Below, piece by piece: positions 1 through 8,907 of a stretch of DNA of 64,000 nucleotides. A program made the translations under genes and the position numbers. Under the pieces are notes generated by a model. It had not been told where the DNA came from. It did not search any database and saw only the letters and a list, made by a program, of their open reading frames with translations. The stretch's first letter is position 1. Every line of letters starts with the position of its first letter. The DNA is taken from contig NZ_BCVE01000017.1 of the NCBI RefSeq assembly GCF_001591585.1, forward strand, positions 1 through 64,000, read 5' to 3'. This DNA is from Niallia circulans NBRC 13626 (GTDB lineage Bacteria > Bacillota > Bacilli > Bacillales > Cytobacillaceae).

Positions 1-60
1 TTTTGGCTGATAAATTCGTTATTCAGCTGATTCCCTTCATATTTTGACTGATATTATATA
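1..60 (-). repeat. CAGCC-type 21/20-bp repeat, window-edge copy
   Basis: Read on the minus strand this stretch carries CAGTC, CAGCT and CAGCC cores spaced 21 and then 20 bp apart. The words GGGAATCAGC and TTTATCAGCCAAAA also occur in the large array near 23 kb. Same family by sequence and spacing, opposite orientation, cut off by the left edge. Confidence 0.7.
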
Positions 61-187
61 CTTCTCTATTTAATTGAGAGCCTATTAATTTATTCAACAT
101 AACTCCCCATTATAATTTCAACTCCAAATATCTAGAATTCTCATATTAAATAGAAATAAAGCATAGTAGACTGCTTATCGCCACCAA

Positions 188-1810
188 TTAAAAAGATTTA
201 TTGATATTCAACTTCTTTATTACTCGTATTGCTCGTTCCCCAAAGAGATGAATAATTAAATTAGACTTAACACTTAGACAAAAATAAATACTTATTCCCA
301 CAACCATACAAACAATCACTATAATACATGCGTCTAACTTAGCTTGAGTTGATAAAAATAAAGTTAATAGCATATAGGTAATTAGTGTTCCAATAAACAT
401 AACGAGTGTAAAGAATCCGATTTGCAGCACTCTTCTGATTACTAACCTTAAAGAATAGCCAGCAAACTTTTTTACCGCATAAAAATTAATAATAATTGCC
501 ACTAAATATCCTATACTTGTTGCTATTACTGCCCCACTTGTTGCAAAAATTTTGATAAGTGGTATGTTCAGACATAATTTCACAATCAAACCTACCAACA
601 AACTTATAATAGTATATTTTTGCTTATTTATTCCTTGAAGGACCGCTGCTGTAATAGAGAAAAGGGAAAAGAGAATAGCTACCGGAGCATATATTCTTAA
701 TATGTCCGTACCAAGTTCTTTATGATGATAAAATAAGGTATAGACCGGTTCGGCAAGCAGCGAAAGACCTACAACAGCAGGTAATGTAAAGAATAGAACA
801 ATTTGAATTGTTTGATTCACTTGTTGAACTAAACTTACATGATCTTTTTCGGTATATGCTTTCGTAATGGCAGGCACTAACGTTAATGAAAAAGCAGTTG
901 CTAAAGAGACTGGAATAATGACAAGTTTATGAGTATTTAAAGTCAAAACACCAAATGCAGTTACTACTTGATCTTTTAAGCCAATAGATTCCATTGCACC
1001 TTTGAAAGTAAGTTCATCAATAAACTGGAATAATGGATTTGCAAGACCTACAAAAATAAAAGGGATTGCATATACGATAATCTCTTTATATGTTTCCTTA
1101 AGCGAAACTTCAATGACTCCTTTATCTTCTAAAAGAAGCTTATCAAGATGGGGTTTTCTTTTATACCAATACCATAATAAGACTACTAAACTTCCAACTG
1201 CCCCTATAAATGCCGCAAAGGTTGCTACACTGACAGCAGTAACTAAACTTCCTTTTAAGAGATTTAATATAATATAGGCACCAGAAAGCATAAAAATAAC
1301 TCGCACAATCTGCTCAACTACTTGAGAAACTGCCGAAGGTCCCATTGATTGATGCCCTTGAAAAAAACCTCTAATCAAACTCATAAATGGAACAATCAGT
1401 AATCCAAAGCTAACCGCACGAATAACAGTTGTCCCATCTTGAACACTTACATCGGCGTTATCTGGAATGCTAGCTGCTGCTAAAATGGGCGCAAAGAAAT
1501 ATAAAATAACAAATGCGACAATTCCAGTACAACTCATCATAATAAGCCCAGATTTAAATAATTTTCTCCCTACTGCATACTCCTCTAGAGAATTATATTT
1601 AGAAACAAACTTTGCCACTGCTAATGGCAAGCCAGCAGTGGCTATACTTATAAAAATAGAATAAGGGATATAAGCCATTGAGTATAAAGCATTTCCTTTT
1701 TCCCCTACTATATGATAAAAAGGAATAACATAGAGCATGCCAAGAACTTTTGAGATAATTGTTCCTAGCGTTAAAAGAAATGTTCCTCTTAGAAGTTTTG
1801 ATGTTTCCAT
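188..1810 (-). CDS. MurJ/SpoVB-type lipid-linked oligosaccharide flippase (MOP superfamily)
   Basis: A 540-residue polytopic membrane protein with about 14 hydrophobic segments, the layout of MOP-superfamily flippases (SpoVB, YtgP, YabM of Bacillus) that move lipid-linked cell-wall or polysaccharide precursors across the membrane. The N-terminal motif LLRGTFLLTLGTIISKVLG near residues 6-25 and the RGFFQGHQSMGPSAVSQ loop in the first third are characteristic of this family. I start at the second ATG (1810) because AAAGG lies about 9 bases ahead of it, whereas it abuts the first ATG at 1819. Monocistronic in appearance, with a small membrane gene upstream on the same strand. Substrate (lipid II, spore cortex or exopolysaccharide unit) cannot be decided from sequence. 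Confidence 0.88.
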   Translation of the reverse strand: METSKLLRGTFLLTLGTIISKVLGMLYVIPFYHIVGEKGNALYSMAYIPYSIFISIATAGLPLAVAKFVSKYNSLEEYAVGRKLFKSGLIMMSCTGIVAFVILYFFAPILAAASIPDNADVSVQDGTTVIRAVSFGLLIVPFMSLIRGFFQGHQSMGPSAVSQVVEQIVRVIFMLSGAYIILNLLKGSLVTAVSVATFAAFIGAVGSLVVLLWYWYKRKPHLDKLLLEDKGVIEVSLKETYKEIIVYAIPFIFVGLANPLFQFIDELTFKGAMESIGLKDQVVTAFGVLTLNTHKLVIIPVSLATAFSLTLVPAITKAYTEKDHVSLVQQVNQTIQIVLFFTLPAVVGLSLLAEPVYTLFYHHKELGTDILRIYAPVAILFSLFSITAAVLQGINKQKYTIISLLVGLIVKLCLNIPLIKIFATSGAVIATSIGYLVAIIINFYAVKKFAGYSLRLVIRRVLQIGFFTLVMFIGTLITYMLLTLFLSTQAKLDACIIVIVCMVVGISIYFCLSVKSNLIIHLFGERAIRVIKKLNINKSF

Positions 1811-1890
1811 TAAATCCATCCTTTAATTATCTTTTCAAATAAATAAACCATTAAAATTAAATTTAAGTGGCATTAACCCCACTATAATTC

Positions 1891-2181
1891 TTATTTTTCT
1901 GAAATTCCATTTGCCAACAACAAAAAATATGTCCAAATGGTTATTGGAATCATCAAAATAATATTAGATAAAATACTAAAAATTTTTATGCTTTTATTAT
2001 TAGATTGTATACCTATAATAAGTGAAACAAGTAGACCTAAGTCAATTAATAAATATAAGGATATTGGTATCCACAGAGTTAAATTAGACCCCCTTACAAA
2101 AAGAAAAACTGCAATTGAGGCTAAGAATAAGAATAATGTTAAAATAAGGGATATAAATTCTTTCTTATTTTTTTGTGACAA
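1891..2181 (-). CDS. small three-helix membrane protein, unknown
   Basis: A 96-residue protein with a basic N-terminus (SQKNKKEF) and three hydrophobic helices; no soluble domain and no recognisable motif. The start is TTG, fixed by a strong AAAGGAGGGG ribosome binding site about 8 bases upstream. It lies 80 bp upstream of the flippase on the same strand and might be co-transcribed with it. I do not recognise the family. Confidence 0.7.
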   Translation of the reverse strand: MSQKNKKEFISLILTLFLFLASIAVFLFVRGSNLTLWIPISLYLLIDLGLLVSLIIGIQSNNKSIKIFSILSNIILMIPITIWTYFLLLANGISEK

Positions 2182-2610
2182 GTTTTCCCCTCCTTTATTA
2201 ATAGATTATAAAGTACTCATTGAAAAAAGACCAATATATGGTAATAAAATATGATGCAAATTAAATAAGATATAGAGCGTTTAAAAAGTGATGGAATTAA
2301 TCGCCATTAGAAGAATTCCTCTTGGTGCTGCAATAACTATGAAGTAAAAAATGTCTAGAAGATTGAGCTTAATAAATGCTTCGTTTTTTTTATCCTATCA
2401 TATTACCTGCAGGATATAATTTTTCGATTGTCTTACGAAAACTGTTTATTACTTCTCTCCCAGATGCTAAAATATGGTAACAACTATGTAGTGCTTTCAA
2501 CAAATATCCGGCATGATGCTGAGTTTATAAAATTAGCAGATTAATAAGTACATCTTCTATATCCTCATACATAACAAGAGATTAACTTATTGCATTTGAA
2601 GGGAGTATAT
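2182..2610. other. gene-poor stretch with possible coding remnants
   Basis: No intact gene is visible. On the plus strand 2464-2544 encodes a short reading frame ending in STNIRHDAEFIKLAD, and upstream near 2300-2345 there is RRIPLGAAITMK followed by a stop. Both look like protein sequence but in unrelated frames, so this is probably an eroded gene of unknown identity. The end of the stretch holds the ribosome binding site of the broken hydrolase. Confidence 0.3.
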
Positions 2611-3450
2611 ATGAATAAATGGGCTAGAAAACTATTAAATACCTCTAGGGGAAAATTCGAAATTTTTATTAAAGGGCAAGGTGAACCTCTTTGTATAACC
2701 CATCACTATACAGAATTTAATGAGACAGGAGATTATTTTGCAGAATCCTTTGTCGATACGCATGAAGTATTTCTTGTTAATCTCAGAGAAGCAGGTAGCT
2801 CCGATAAGGCTACTCAACCGTATGAACTAGGGTTACTAGAGTCTATCTTCGACTTAGAAGCAATACGGGAAGCATTAGGATTTAAAAAATGGAACTTGGC
2901 AGGACATTCCACTGGGGTATTCTAGGAGTTATTTATGGGATATATTGCTCTAACAGTTTGAGAAAACTTGTTTTAGTAGGAGCTGCTGCAAGAGAATCCT
3001 GATTGTATATACAATGATAAACATCCATCCTTTAAGAAAATGCAAGATTTGATGGAAAAGATAAAACAATCTGATTTATCAATTACAGAAAAGATGAGAA
3101 TTACGAAAGAACGAACAAAGTTATCCTTATATACTCCTGAAAACTATGGAGAGTATTTTTCCCTTCCTATTCAAAAGAAAATATCCTCGATTAGACTGAA
3201 CTATTTTAGCCGGGAAGTGCAACTTTTTGATGTTACTAGGAAGCTTAAGCTGATTTCAACTCCAACATTAATCATTTGTGGAAAATTCGATGTTCAGTGC
3301 CCTCTTTCCTATTCGCTTGAAATGAATAAGTGCATTCCTCATTCGAAATTATTGATATTTAATCAAAGCAATCATTATCCGTTTCTAGAAGAAGCTTCAC
3401 GATTTAAGGATGAAATAGATGCATTTATGGGGGGAATTTCATGCAATTAA
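2611..3450 (+). pseudogene. alpha/beta hydrolase, broken by two frameshifts
   Basis: Three consecutive frames together encode one alpha/beta-hydrolase-fold protein of about 280 residues. Frame one runs from ATG 2611 (AAGGGAG site upstream) to the nucleophile elbow GHSTG and then hits a stop. Frame two continues as ILGVIYGIYCSNSLRKLVLV to a stop near 2999. Frame three resumes with ENPDCIYNDKHP and ends at 3450 with the expected CGKFDVQCP aspartate strand and the SNHYPFLEE histidine. The first break is explained by one missing G in the run at 2916-2919 (GHSTGG becoming GHSTGVF-stop). The last codons overlap the next gene by 10 bp, so the two were once a unit. True decay or a sequencing indel. 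Confidence 0.8.
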
Positions 3451-3827
3451 AGAAGATAGATATTGATATGATCGCTCGCTCGTTGCTTACTTCTCTGATC
3501 TCCGCTATTTGCGTTAGTACGATTTACCTTATTAGTTCTTCTTATTTTAGTTTGTTGGGAATACTAATATTTAGTTTTATTTTCTTTTGCTTTTATTTGG
3601 TTATCGCGTCGCCGCTGCAAATTTTCCTAAATCAAAGACCAAAGAAATTTAGTATTATCTACCTCGCGATCTATAATATTTTTTCTGGGGTTGTCACATG
3701 GATTGTTGCCATGTTTTTTGATATGAAAGATCCTTTCCATTCTTCCATCTTTTATTTTCTATTTATTTTGTGTGCATCTCTTTTTTGGATAGTTGATTCT
3801 CTGTTACTTCAGAAAAAAGCGGAATAA
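3441..3827 (+). CDS. four-helix integral membrane protein, unknown (UPF0715-like layout)
   Basis: A 128-residue protein with four hydrophobic segments and a short charged loop (NQRPKK) between helices two and three. It starts inside the end of the broken hydrolase gene (10-bp overlap), using the GGGGGGAA run as ribosome binding site, which suggests translational coupling to that gene before it decayed. Size and layout resemble the small UPF0715 membrane proteins of Bacillus, but I see no diagnostic motif and hold that as a guess. Confidence 0.6.
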   Translation: MQLKKIDIDMIARSLLTSLISAICVSTIYLISSSYFSLLGILIFSFIFFCFYLVIASPLQIFLNQRPKKFSIIYLAIYNIFSGVVTWIVAMFFDMKDPFHSSIFYFLFILCASLFWIVDSLLLQKKAE

Positions 3828-3864
3828 ATATTGAAATCTGGTGTAAGAAATAAGGAGGAAACCG

Positions 3865-4443
3865 ATGAAAAACTCATTACAAATAATAGCAGAAGCTTCT
3901 TATTCATTAAATTTTTTGGTTTATGTTCAAAATATCTTTCTCAACCAAAATAAAAATAAGGATAATTGGAAATTCCCCTATCTCCTAACAACTTGTGAGT
4001 TTCGAAAGGATTTTTTATTACAGTATCGCGGCTTATGGACTAAGATTACGAAAAGTATTTCTGAGAATAGAGATATTGACCAGGATATTTTCTATAATGA
4101 AAAACACTTATTTTATCATGAATTGTGTGATGTTACTGTCGATAATCTAACTGCTTTTAATCAAATATATGATTCCTTTTTCACTTGGTGGACAAGTCTA
4201 GCAGGTGGATTTTCCATTGAAAGGGCTATGGGCGAAACAATAGAGCATATCTATCATGATGTTTCAACTAAACTATTAGAAGAAAAAATCATCCCCAAAA
4301 AACCATTACATATTAACTTTATTTATGATAATTCTATAATAGAAGATTTAACCGCTTTTTCCTATTTCGCTGTATTATCAATAAATGATTGTATACTTCA
4401 TTATAAAGAGGCCGTTGCTCGAATTAAGATTTGTGTAGATTAA
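3865..4443 (+). CDS. hypothetical soluble protein, 192 aa
   Basis: A predicted cytoplasmic protein rich in aromatic residues (FFTWWTSLAGGF near residue 110) with no signal peptide or membrane helix. A clear AAGGAGGAAACCG site precedes the ATG by the usual distance. It follows the small membrane gene by 37 bp on the same strand, so co-transcription is likely. No family recognised. Confidence 0.65.
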   Translation: MKNSLQIIAEASYSLNFLVYVQNIFLNQNKNKDNWKFPYLLTTCEFRKDFLLQYRGLWTKITKSISENRDIDQDIFYNEKHLFYHELCDVTVDNLTAFNQIYDSFFTWWTSLAGGFSIERAMGETIEHIYHDVSTKLLEEKIIPKKPLHINFIYDNSIIEDLTAFSYFAVLSINDCILHYKEAVARIKICVD

Positions 4444-4489
4444 TTAGCTTCTATAATGGATTCAAAGTTATTTTTCATTTATAGAAGCC

Positions 4490-5044
4490 TTAACTTAATA
4501 ACAAACTACCTACTTCTTCCCAGTCCTTCACTCTCGTTATTCGTTCGTGCTTACACATTTGATTGTATGGCTTATCAAGTAGCAATACATCTATTCCACT
4601 ATTTGCAATAGAAAATGCATGGGCAGGGTTGTCTTCAATAAATAGAGTGACATTATGAATTAAAGCACATTCAGGCTTACCATTTATATATTCTGAAGCG
4701 CATACTATATCATCTATGGGCAACTTATTTTTAACAACCCAAAGTTCCGCTGAATTCATCCAAGCTTTTGACCTGCCCGTCATGATTGATAGTTTTGAAG
4801 TTTTGCTTAGTTCACTAAGTACATCAATTAAAAATGGATATGGTTTAGCTGAATGCAGTTCCTTTTGATTGTTTGTAAAAAAATCTACAAATGCTTCAAA
4901 GGAATATCCATATAAATCCGAAACTCCGTACTCTACCATTTCTTCGTAATCCAAATTTTTGTTATGTATTTTATTTAAAAGTTTTACAATCGATTTTCTC
5001 ATATCAACAAGTGTATCATCAAAATCTATTCCAATATGGTTCAT
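4490..5044 (-). CDS. HAD-superfamily 5'-nucleotidase-like phosphatase (NT5C type)
   Basis: A 184-residue HAD phosphohydrolase with motif I DFDDT (residues 7-11: nucleophile D7, acid/base D9), motif II MTGRS near residue 94 and motif III/IV IEDNPAHA near residue 137. The small cap between motifs I and II and the MTGR motif fit the NT5C deoxyribonucleotidase-like family, which dephosphorylates nucleotides or related metabolites. Typical length for the family. A 26-codon reading frame (5041-5121) ends at TGA overlapping this ATG by 4 bases, so translation may be coupled. Confidence 0.8.
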   Translation of the reverse strand: MNHIGIDFDDTLVDMRKSIVKLLNKIHNKNLDYEEMVEYGVSDLYGYSFEAFVDFFTNNQKELHSAKPYPFLIDVLSELSKTSKLSIMTGRSKAWMNSAELWVVKNKLPIDDIVCASEYINGKPECALIHNVTLFIEDNPAHAFSIANSGIDVLLLDKPYNQMCKHERITRVKDWEEVGSLLLS

Positions 5045-5121
5045 ATAGCCCCTCGCTTTTTATGTCTTTCTCTTAAAATATTTTTTAGAACACCTAGTAT
5101 ATATTGCTTTATTTTTAGCAC
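5041..5121 (-). CDS. possible 26-aa leader peptide overlapping the HAD gene
   Basis: GTG start at 5121 preceded by a run of six G (a strong purine-rich site), a basic peptide (…LRERHKKRGAI), and a TGA that overlaps the next ATG in the classical ATGA arrangement. This could be a coupling leader, or just the tail of a lost upstream gene. Nothing else is seen between here and 5311. Confidence 0.25.
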   Translation of the reverse strand: MLKIKQYILGVLKNILRERHKKRGAI

Positions 5122-5311
5122 TAACCCCCCAAAAAACGCGGCACTTTTACTCTTTCTCTATATAGTTCTTGGGCCATTTTCTGCTTTTGTAATTTCTATT
5201 CCTTATCTCGCTTCATCCCTTTTATAACTTATACGCTTCTCGACTTAAAATATCGCTCCATTTAGCGTGGTTCTATTCTTTCATTAACTTTTCTATAATG
5301 AAAGGCAATTC

Positions 5312-5941
5312 TCATAAATCATCTACAATAAAATCTGCTTCGGCATTTCTCCAAAGCAAATCCTTCTTCCAAATCCCTTTCATCCCTACTTTTTTCGCAG
5401 CAAGCACATCATTTTCTGGATGGTCTCCTACAAATATAGCTTCGTTTGGCTGCACATTCAGTATGTTTAAAGCTTTATTAAATATCCTAGGATCCGGCTT
5501 TTTTATCCCTTCCCATTCGGAAACCAAAATGACATCAAAATATTTTTCTATCTGCAAAGACTTCAAATTATCCATTTGAAATTGTCCAAAGCCATTGGTT
5601 ATCATTCCTAAAAGAAGATTCTGGCTCTTTAATCCCTCCAACATCTTCTTAAGATTGGGAAAAGGCATGCAGTGATTTTTAAATTGGCTAAGATAATCTT
5701 GTAAGAGCTCTTCCCATGTTATCTCCTTAACCTCAAATTCAGCTGCTAATTGTTGATATACCTTATCCTTCCAAACATAGCCGCGTTGATCCAATTCAAT
5801 AAATCTCTTTGTATATGTATCTTTGGGAATATGGCTAAGTTCTATATTTAATCTATCATATTGACAATCCACAAACATTTCTATTGATACATCTCTATTT
5901 AATAAAGTACCATCTAAATCAAATATAATCGCTTTAATCAT
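5312..5941 (-). CDS. HAD-IA family hydrolase (YjjG/YfnB-like)
   Basis: A 209-residue HAD subfamily IA phosphatase: motif I FDLDGT at residues 7-12, helical C1 cap, motif II ITNG near residue 114, motif III lysine in KKPDP near residue 148, and motif IV FVGDHPENDV near residue 169. Such proteins dephosphorylate small metabolites or modified nucleotides; the substrate cannot be told. It ends with VDDL, slightly short of relatives that carry a further 15-25 residues, so the C-terminus may be trimmed. Starts at ATG 5941. Confidence 0.85.
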   Translation of the reverse strand: MIKAIIFDLDGTLLNRDVSIEMFVDCQYDRLNIELSHIPKDTYTKRFIELDQRGYVWKDKVYQQLAAEFEVKEITWEELLQDYLSQFKNHCMPFPNLKKMLEGLKSQNLLLGMITNGFGQFQMDNLKSLQIEKYFDVILVSEWEGIKKPDPRIFNKALNILNVQPNEAIFVGDHPENDVLAAKKVGMKGIWKKDLLWRNAEADFIVDDL

Positions 5942-6075
5942 GGCTTGTTTCTAATCTCCCTCTCTAATGTTAAAATTTTTTCTCTGTATTAATTATACAA
6001 TTTTGAACGATTCTCCTTTTTCATTACATTATTTGTTAAAATAAAGAAAAGTTCAGAGAATTGGAGGAAGACAAT

Positions 6076-6411
6076 GTGCTTAAAAGAAAAGTAGTATCAG
6101 CTACCGTGACTTGGCTAATGATACTATGTCCTTTTGCTATATTAGGATATATCAACTATCAAAAACACTCATTAAAAAATGACGTATATGCATATCTTTT
6201 GGAAAAATATCAAGAAGAGGACATACTAGAAATTGATACTACCTTGACAAAAGCAAGCTATCACTTTACCACTTTTGTGACTTTTAGAGATGAACCGAAC
6301 CAAAAATATGAATATATACGTATTGATAAGGAAATTAGACAAGCTTCCCCCAATCCTAATGAAGAGGAGGAACATTTATATAAACACCTTGATTTTAACA
6401 AATATAATTAG
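6076..6411 (+). CDS. small membrane-anchored protein, unknown
   Basis: About 111 residues: a short basic N-terminus (LKRKV), one transmembrane segment up to about residue 30, then a charged extracytoplasmic domain rich in Glu/Lys/Tyr. The GTG at 6076 is chosen because GGAGGA lies just upstream of it; the TTG at 6061 lies within that site. The layout recalls small YxeA/YfjS-type secreted proteins, but no conserved motif supports a name. Confidence 0.6.
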   Translation: MLKRKVVSATVTWLMILCPFAILGYINYQKHSLKNDVYAYLLEKYQEEDILEIDTTLTKASYHFTTFVTFRDEPNQKYEYIRIDKEIRQASPNPNEEEEHLYKHLDFNKYN

Positions 6412-6502
6412 TTAAAATACAAATTTCCCCATCTCTTACACTGTTTTGCTGGAGAATGTTTTGTATTAGAGTAAAAGGGATTAGTTCGATATGTAACTTC
6501 CA

Positions 6503-7435
6503 TTATTGATAATGTTCGTTGTATTTTCCTTCTTCATAAATTTCTCTTGCGCCAAGAGCTGTCCATTCTTGGGGTGTTAAATCTGGATGTAAATCTAAAT
6601 AGGATCTCATCATTTGATAACCCACATTGTAACCATAATTATAAGGCAATCCATTCCCGCCCGATATTATTTCTGCTGCCCTGTAGGGATCTTCTTGGAA
6701 TAAATCTGGTTCAATTTGATTCCCATCATCCTTATTAAAATTGTAATTAATAGTAGTTAGAGAAATATCTGGATATACAAGCTTTTCAAATATTACTGCT
6801 TTCCCTTCAAGAATTAAGTTATCCAATACGGTATGAGAGTGAGAATTATTAAAGTACATTTCCGTCCACACACTATGATGATATTCGTGAGCAATTCCTG
6901 CTTTAAGAGTTTCCTCATTAAAAAGTTCATTGTATAATACACTGATTTTTCCTGCTCCCTCTGTAAACATTAAAGTTGTACTCTTAGTTGCCTCTGTAGG
7001 ATAAATACATATATTCGTTTTTTGATTTGATGGTATATAATTAGAAGATTTTATTAAACTTTCCTCAATGGCTGAATTTATAGCCTTCACATCCATTGTT
7101 TGAATGATATTATTAACTTCTTCTCTATTTTCTGGTGCTTTAACAGTCTCTGTGAAATACTCTGCATCCTGATAACATGCCTCATAAATAGGATTAATTA
7201 CTTCCTCTTCAAACACCTGACTTTCTGACATATTTACATCCTCTTTTATTCTTTTTTCGAAGTTCTCATATAGTTTATATACGTGAATTATATGGTACGA
7301 TTGACCAGTTTCAGGATGTTGAAATGAGTATGTAAGTCCTTCTTTTACCTTTTTTTCTTGTTCTACTATCTCATTTTGTTGACATGACGATAATAAGAAA
7401 ATAGTAAACATCAAATAATATTTAATTCCCCGCAA
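6503..7435 (-). CDS. DUF2268 lipoprotein, putative zinc metalloprotease (copy 1)
   Basis: A 310-residue lipoprotein: signal peptide ending in LLSSC (lipidated Cys18), then a DUF2268 domain. The zinc-protease motif is HEYHH (residues 183-187: H183, E184, H187), followed by LILEGKA, whose E210 is a plausible third ligand. DUF2268 proteins are predicted Zn-dependent proteases; activity is unproven for most. A close paralogue lies at 58258-59205 with the same order of blocks (PETGQ/PETDQ, KAPEN, SSNYIPS/SSDYIPS, GGNGLPYNYGY). Attached to the outer face of the membrane. No partner gene is adjacent to either copy. Confidence 0.85.
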   Translation of the reverse strand: MRGIKYYLMFTIFLLSSCQQNEIVEQEKKVKEGLTYSFQHPETGQSYHIIHVYKLYENFEKRIKEDVNMSESQVFEEEVINPIYEACYQDAEYFTETVKAPENREEVNNIIQTMDVKAINSAIEESLIKSSNYIPSNQKTNICIYPTEATKSTTLMFTEGAGKISVLYNELFNEETLKAGIAHEYHHSVWTEMYFNNSHSHTVLDNLILEGKAVIFEKLVYPDISLTTINYNFNKDDGNQIEPDLFQEDPYRAAEIISGGNGLPYNYGYNVGYQMMRSYLDLHPDLTPQEWTALGAREIYEEGKYNEHYQ

Positions 7436-7645
7436 AGTTACACCTTGCCTCCCATAGATTTTTCATAATTTATACGTTCTAAGCACGTAAAAGTTCCCGA
7501 ACATTCTAATAATTCTTCATAGAAAAGGAGAAGAAAATAGAAAGGACTACCGAGAAGAGAAATAGAAGATAATTTTTTAAACCCTCCTCTACTTATTTTG
7601 ATAGAATATACTACTAAGCAGTTAGATACTTATATAGGAGTAAAA

Positions 7646-8248
7646 CTATTTGTCCAAAGAAAAAACGAATTCAAGACCAGTTGGCTTTCTTTTGAGAGGC
7701 TCATTGTATTCCTTGAATATTAATTTAATGTTTGACATATTATCAGGTAAGGGCGGTGTTACAATGAATTCAAATGATATATGCCCACCGGAAGCTCCAC
7801 CATGATCGTTTCGACAGTCGTAATCAATATGAGTGCCATCGATGGAAAGTTCTATAAATATAAAATGGTGCATATCTCCAGGCTTCTCTTCGGAGACATC
7901 CTTATCAATATTCAAGTGAACTAAACTGGCATTTTTATATTGACGAATGAATGGTACTGAATAGAAAACATTATTATCTTCATACGATTTTAAAACTGGT
8001 TTATTTTTCAGAAATCCTTTAGGTACTTCTATCGGTTTATACATATCCTCTCTTGGTAAGTGGCTAAAAACATCATTTAAAAAATCCCCATTCAAATTAT
8101 ATTTTTTAGACCAAATAGCAATATGCTGCGAAGTTGGATCTCCAGGATCACTTGATATTATTTTTCTTTGACTTATTAATTCACATATTTTTTCATCAAT
8201 TGACTCCACACGTTTATCATAATAGTTACCATAGGATTCAAGTGTCAT
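7646..8248 (-). CDS. hypothetical protein, 200 aa, chorismate-mutase-like N-terminal helix
   Basis: A soluble protein of about 200 residues. The N-terminus (IDEKICELISQRKIIS) resembles the first helix of AroQ chorismate mutases and other small helical domains, but the remainder is a beta-rich region with a Gly/His loop (NDHGGASGGHISFE) and no catalytic set I can name. I place the start at ATG 8248, 7 bases after AGGAGAG, not at 8293, which would add 15 residues without a ribosome binding site. Function unknown. Confidence 0.65.
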   Translation of the reverse strand: MTLESYGNYYDKRVESIDEKICELISQRKIISSDPGDPTSQHIAIWSKKYNLNGDFLNDVFSHLPREDMYKPIEVPKGFLKNKPVLKSYEDNNVFYSVPFIRQYKNASLVHLNIDKDVSEEKPGDMHHFIFIELSIDGTHIDYDCRNDHGGASGGHISFEFIVTPPLPDNMSNIKLIFKEYNEPLKRKPTGLEFVFSLDK

Positions 8249-8463
8249 TTTGTACTCTCCTATACTCACGTTTTTATTTCCAATATAACACAATAAAGGA
8301 AATAGTTGAAATCCCTGTTATTCATTCTAACGGTTTTTATATAAGCTTACTTTACTTTTATAAATATAAAATGTGTTCATCAGCTAAATGAAAACCACTT
8401 TTGAAAAGAATACCGGAGAAAATGGCGTTCATCAGCTTAACTATGAGAAAGGAAAAGAGGAAA

Positions 8464-8643
8464 ATGAATATTAACTCTTTATCAGATTTGTTTAACTCCA
8501 TTATTTGTCCTTTATAGTCTTGGGCTGAAAAGTCTCCGGAAAATTGGAATATTTTAATTGGTGTTGGAGGGATTCTACTTATTGGAAGTGCGATTTTGCC
8601 TTTTTATTTTATAAGAAATTGGTCTAGAAGACGAATGGACTAG
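8464..8643 (+). pseudogene. small membrane protein gene interrupted by an in-frame TAG
   Basis: ATG 8464 has a good AAGAGGAAA site. After 17 codons an in-frame TAG (8515-8517) stops the frame, which then continues without break as a hydrophobic helix (ILIGVGGILLIGSAILPFYF) and a basic tail to TAG 8641-8643. One C-to-T type change would restore a 59-residue single-helix protein. Family unknown. Confidence 0.45.
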
Positions 8644-8697
8644 TAAAATCTTTTTACAAAGCTCTTCCTGAATGTTGTGGGCAATTATTTGTGTGAC

Positions 8698-8811
8698 ATG
8701 ATCTTTCCAAAAGATAATATGTGGACTATCTTTTTCTTGTTCAAATATGCACTGGCATTTTTAGCAGGCGGAGTATACTTAGTTCTACAGTATAAAAAGC
8801 AGATTTCATAA
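8698..8811 (+). CDS. possible 37-aa single-helix membrane peptide
   Basis: ATG 8698 to TAA 8811 encodes a hydrophobic helix (FLFKYALAFLAGGVYLVLQY) with a basic KKQIS tail. No clear ribosome binding site. It may instead be the C-terminal remnant of a larger membrane protein linked to the broken gene just upstream. Confidence 0.3.
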   Translation: MIFPKDNMWTIFFLFKYALAFLAGGVYLVLQYKKQIS

Positions 8812-8817
8812 AAACAA

Positions 8818-8857
8818 AAGCCATTAATCATTGTGTTTCAACAATGATTAATGGCTT
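8818..8857 (-). terminator. intrinsic terminator of the histidine kinase gene
   Basis: A 17-bp perfect stem (AAGCCATTAATCATTGT and its complement) with a 6-base loop, followed on the minus strand by TTTTGTTTTT. It lies 50 bp past the kinase stop codon. Confidence 0.9.
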
Positions 8858-8907
8858 CCTAGTAGAATACTTAGTGATGTACTAAAAATGTATAATATAA
8901 GCGAGTA

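Noticed and set aside
4891-5227. Plus-strand small reading frames
   Set aside because: Shadow frames of the HAD phosphatase with no ribosome binding site.
8381-8440. Further member of the CAGCC repeat family
   Set aside because: Two CAGCT words (8381 and 8433) are 52 bp apart, off the 20/21-bp register, with different flanks; chance similarity is more likely.
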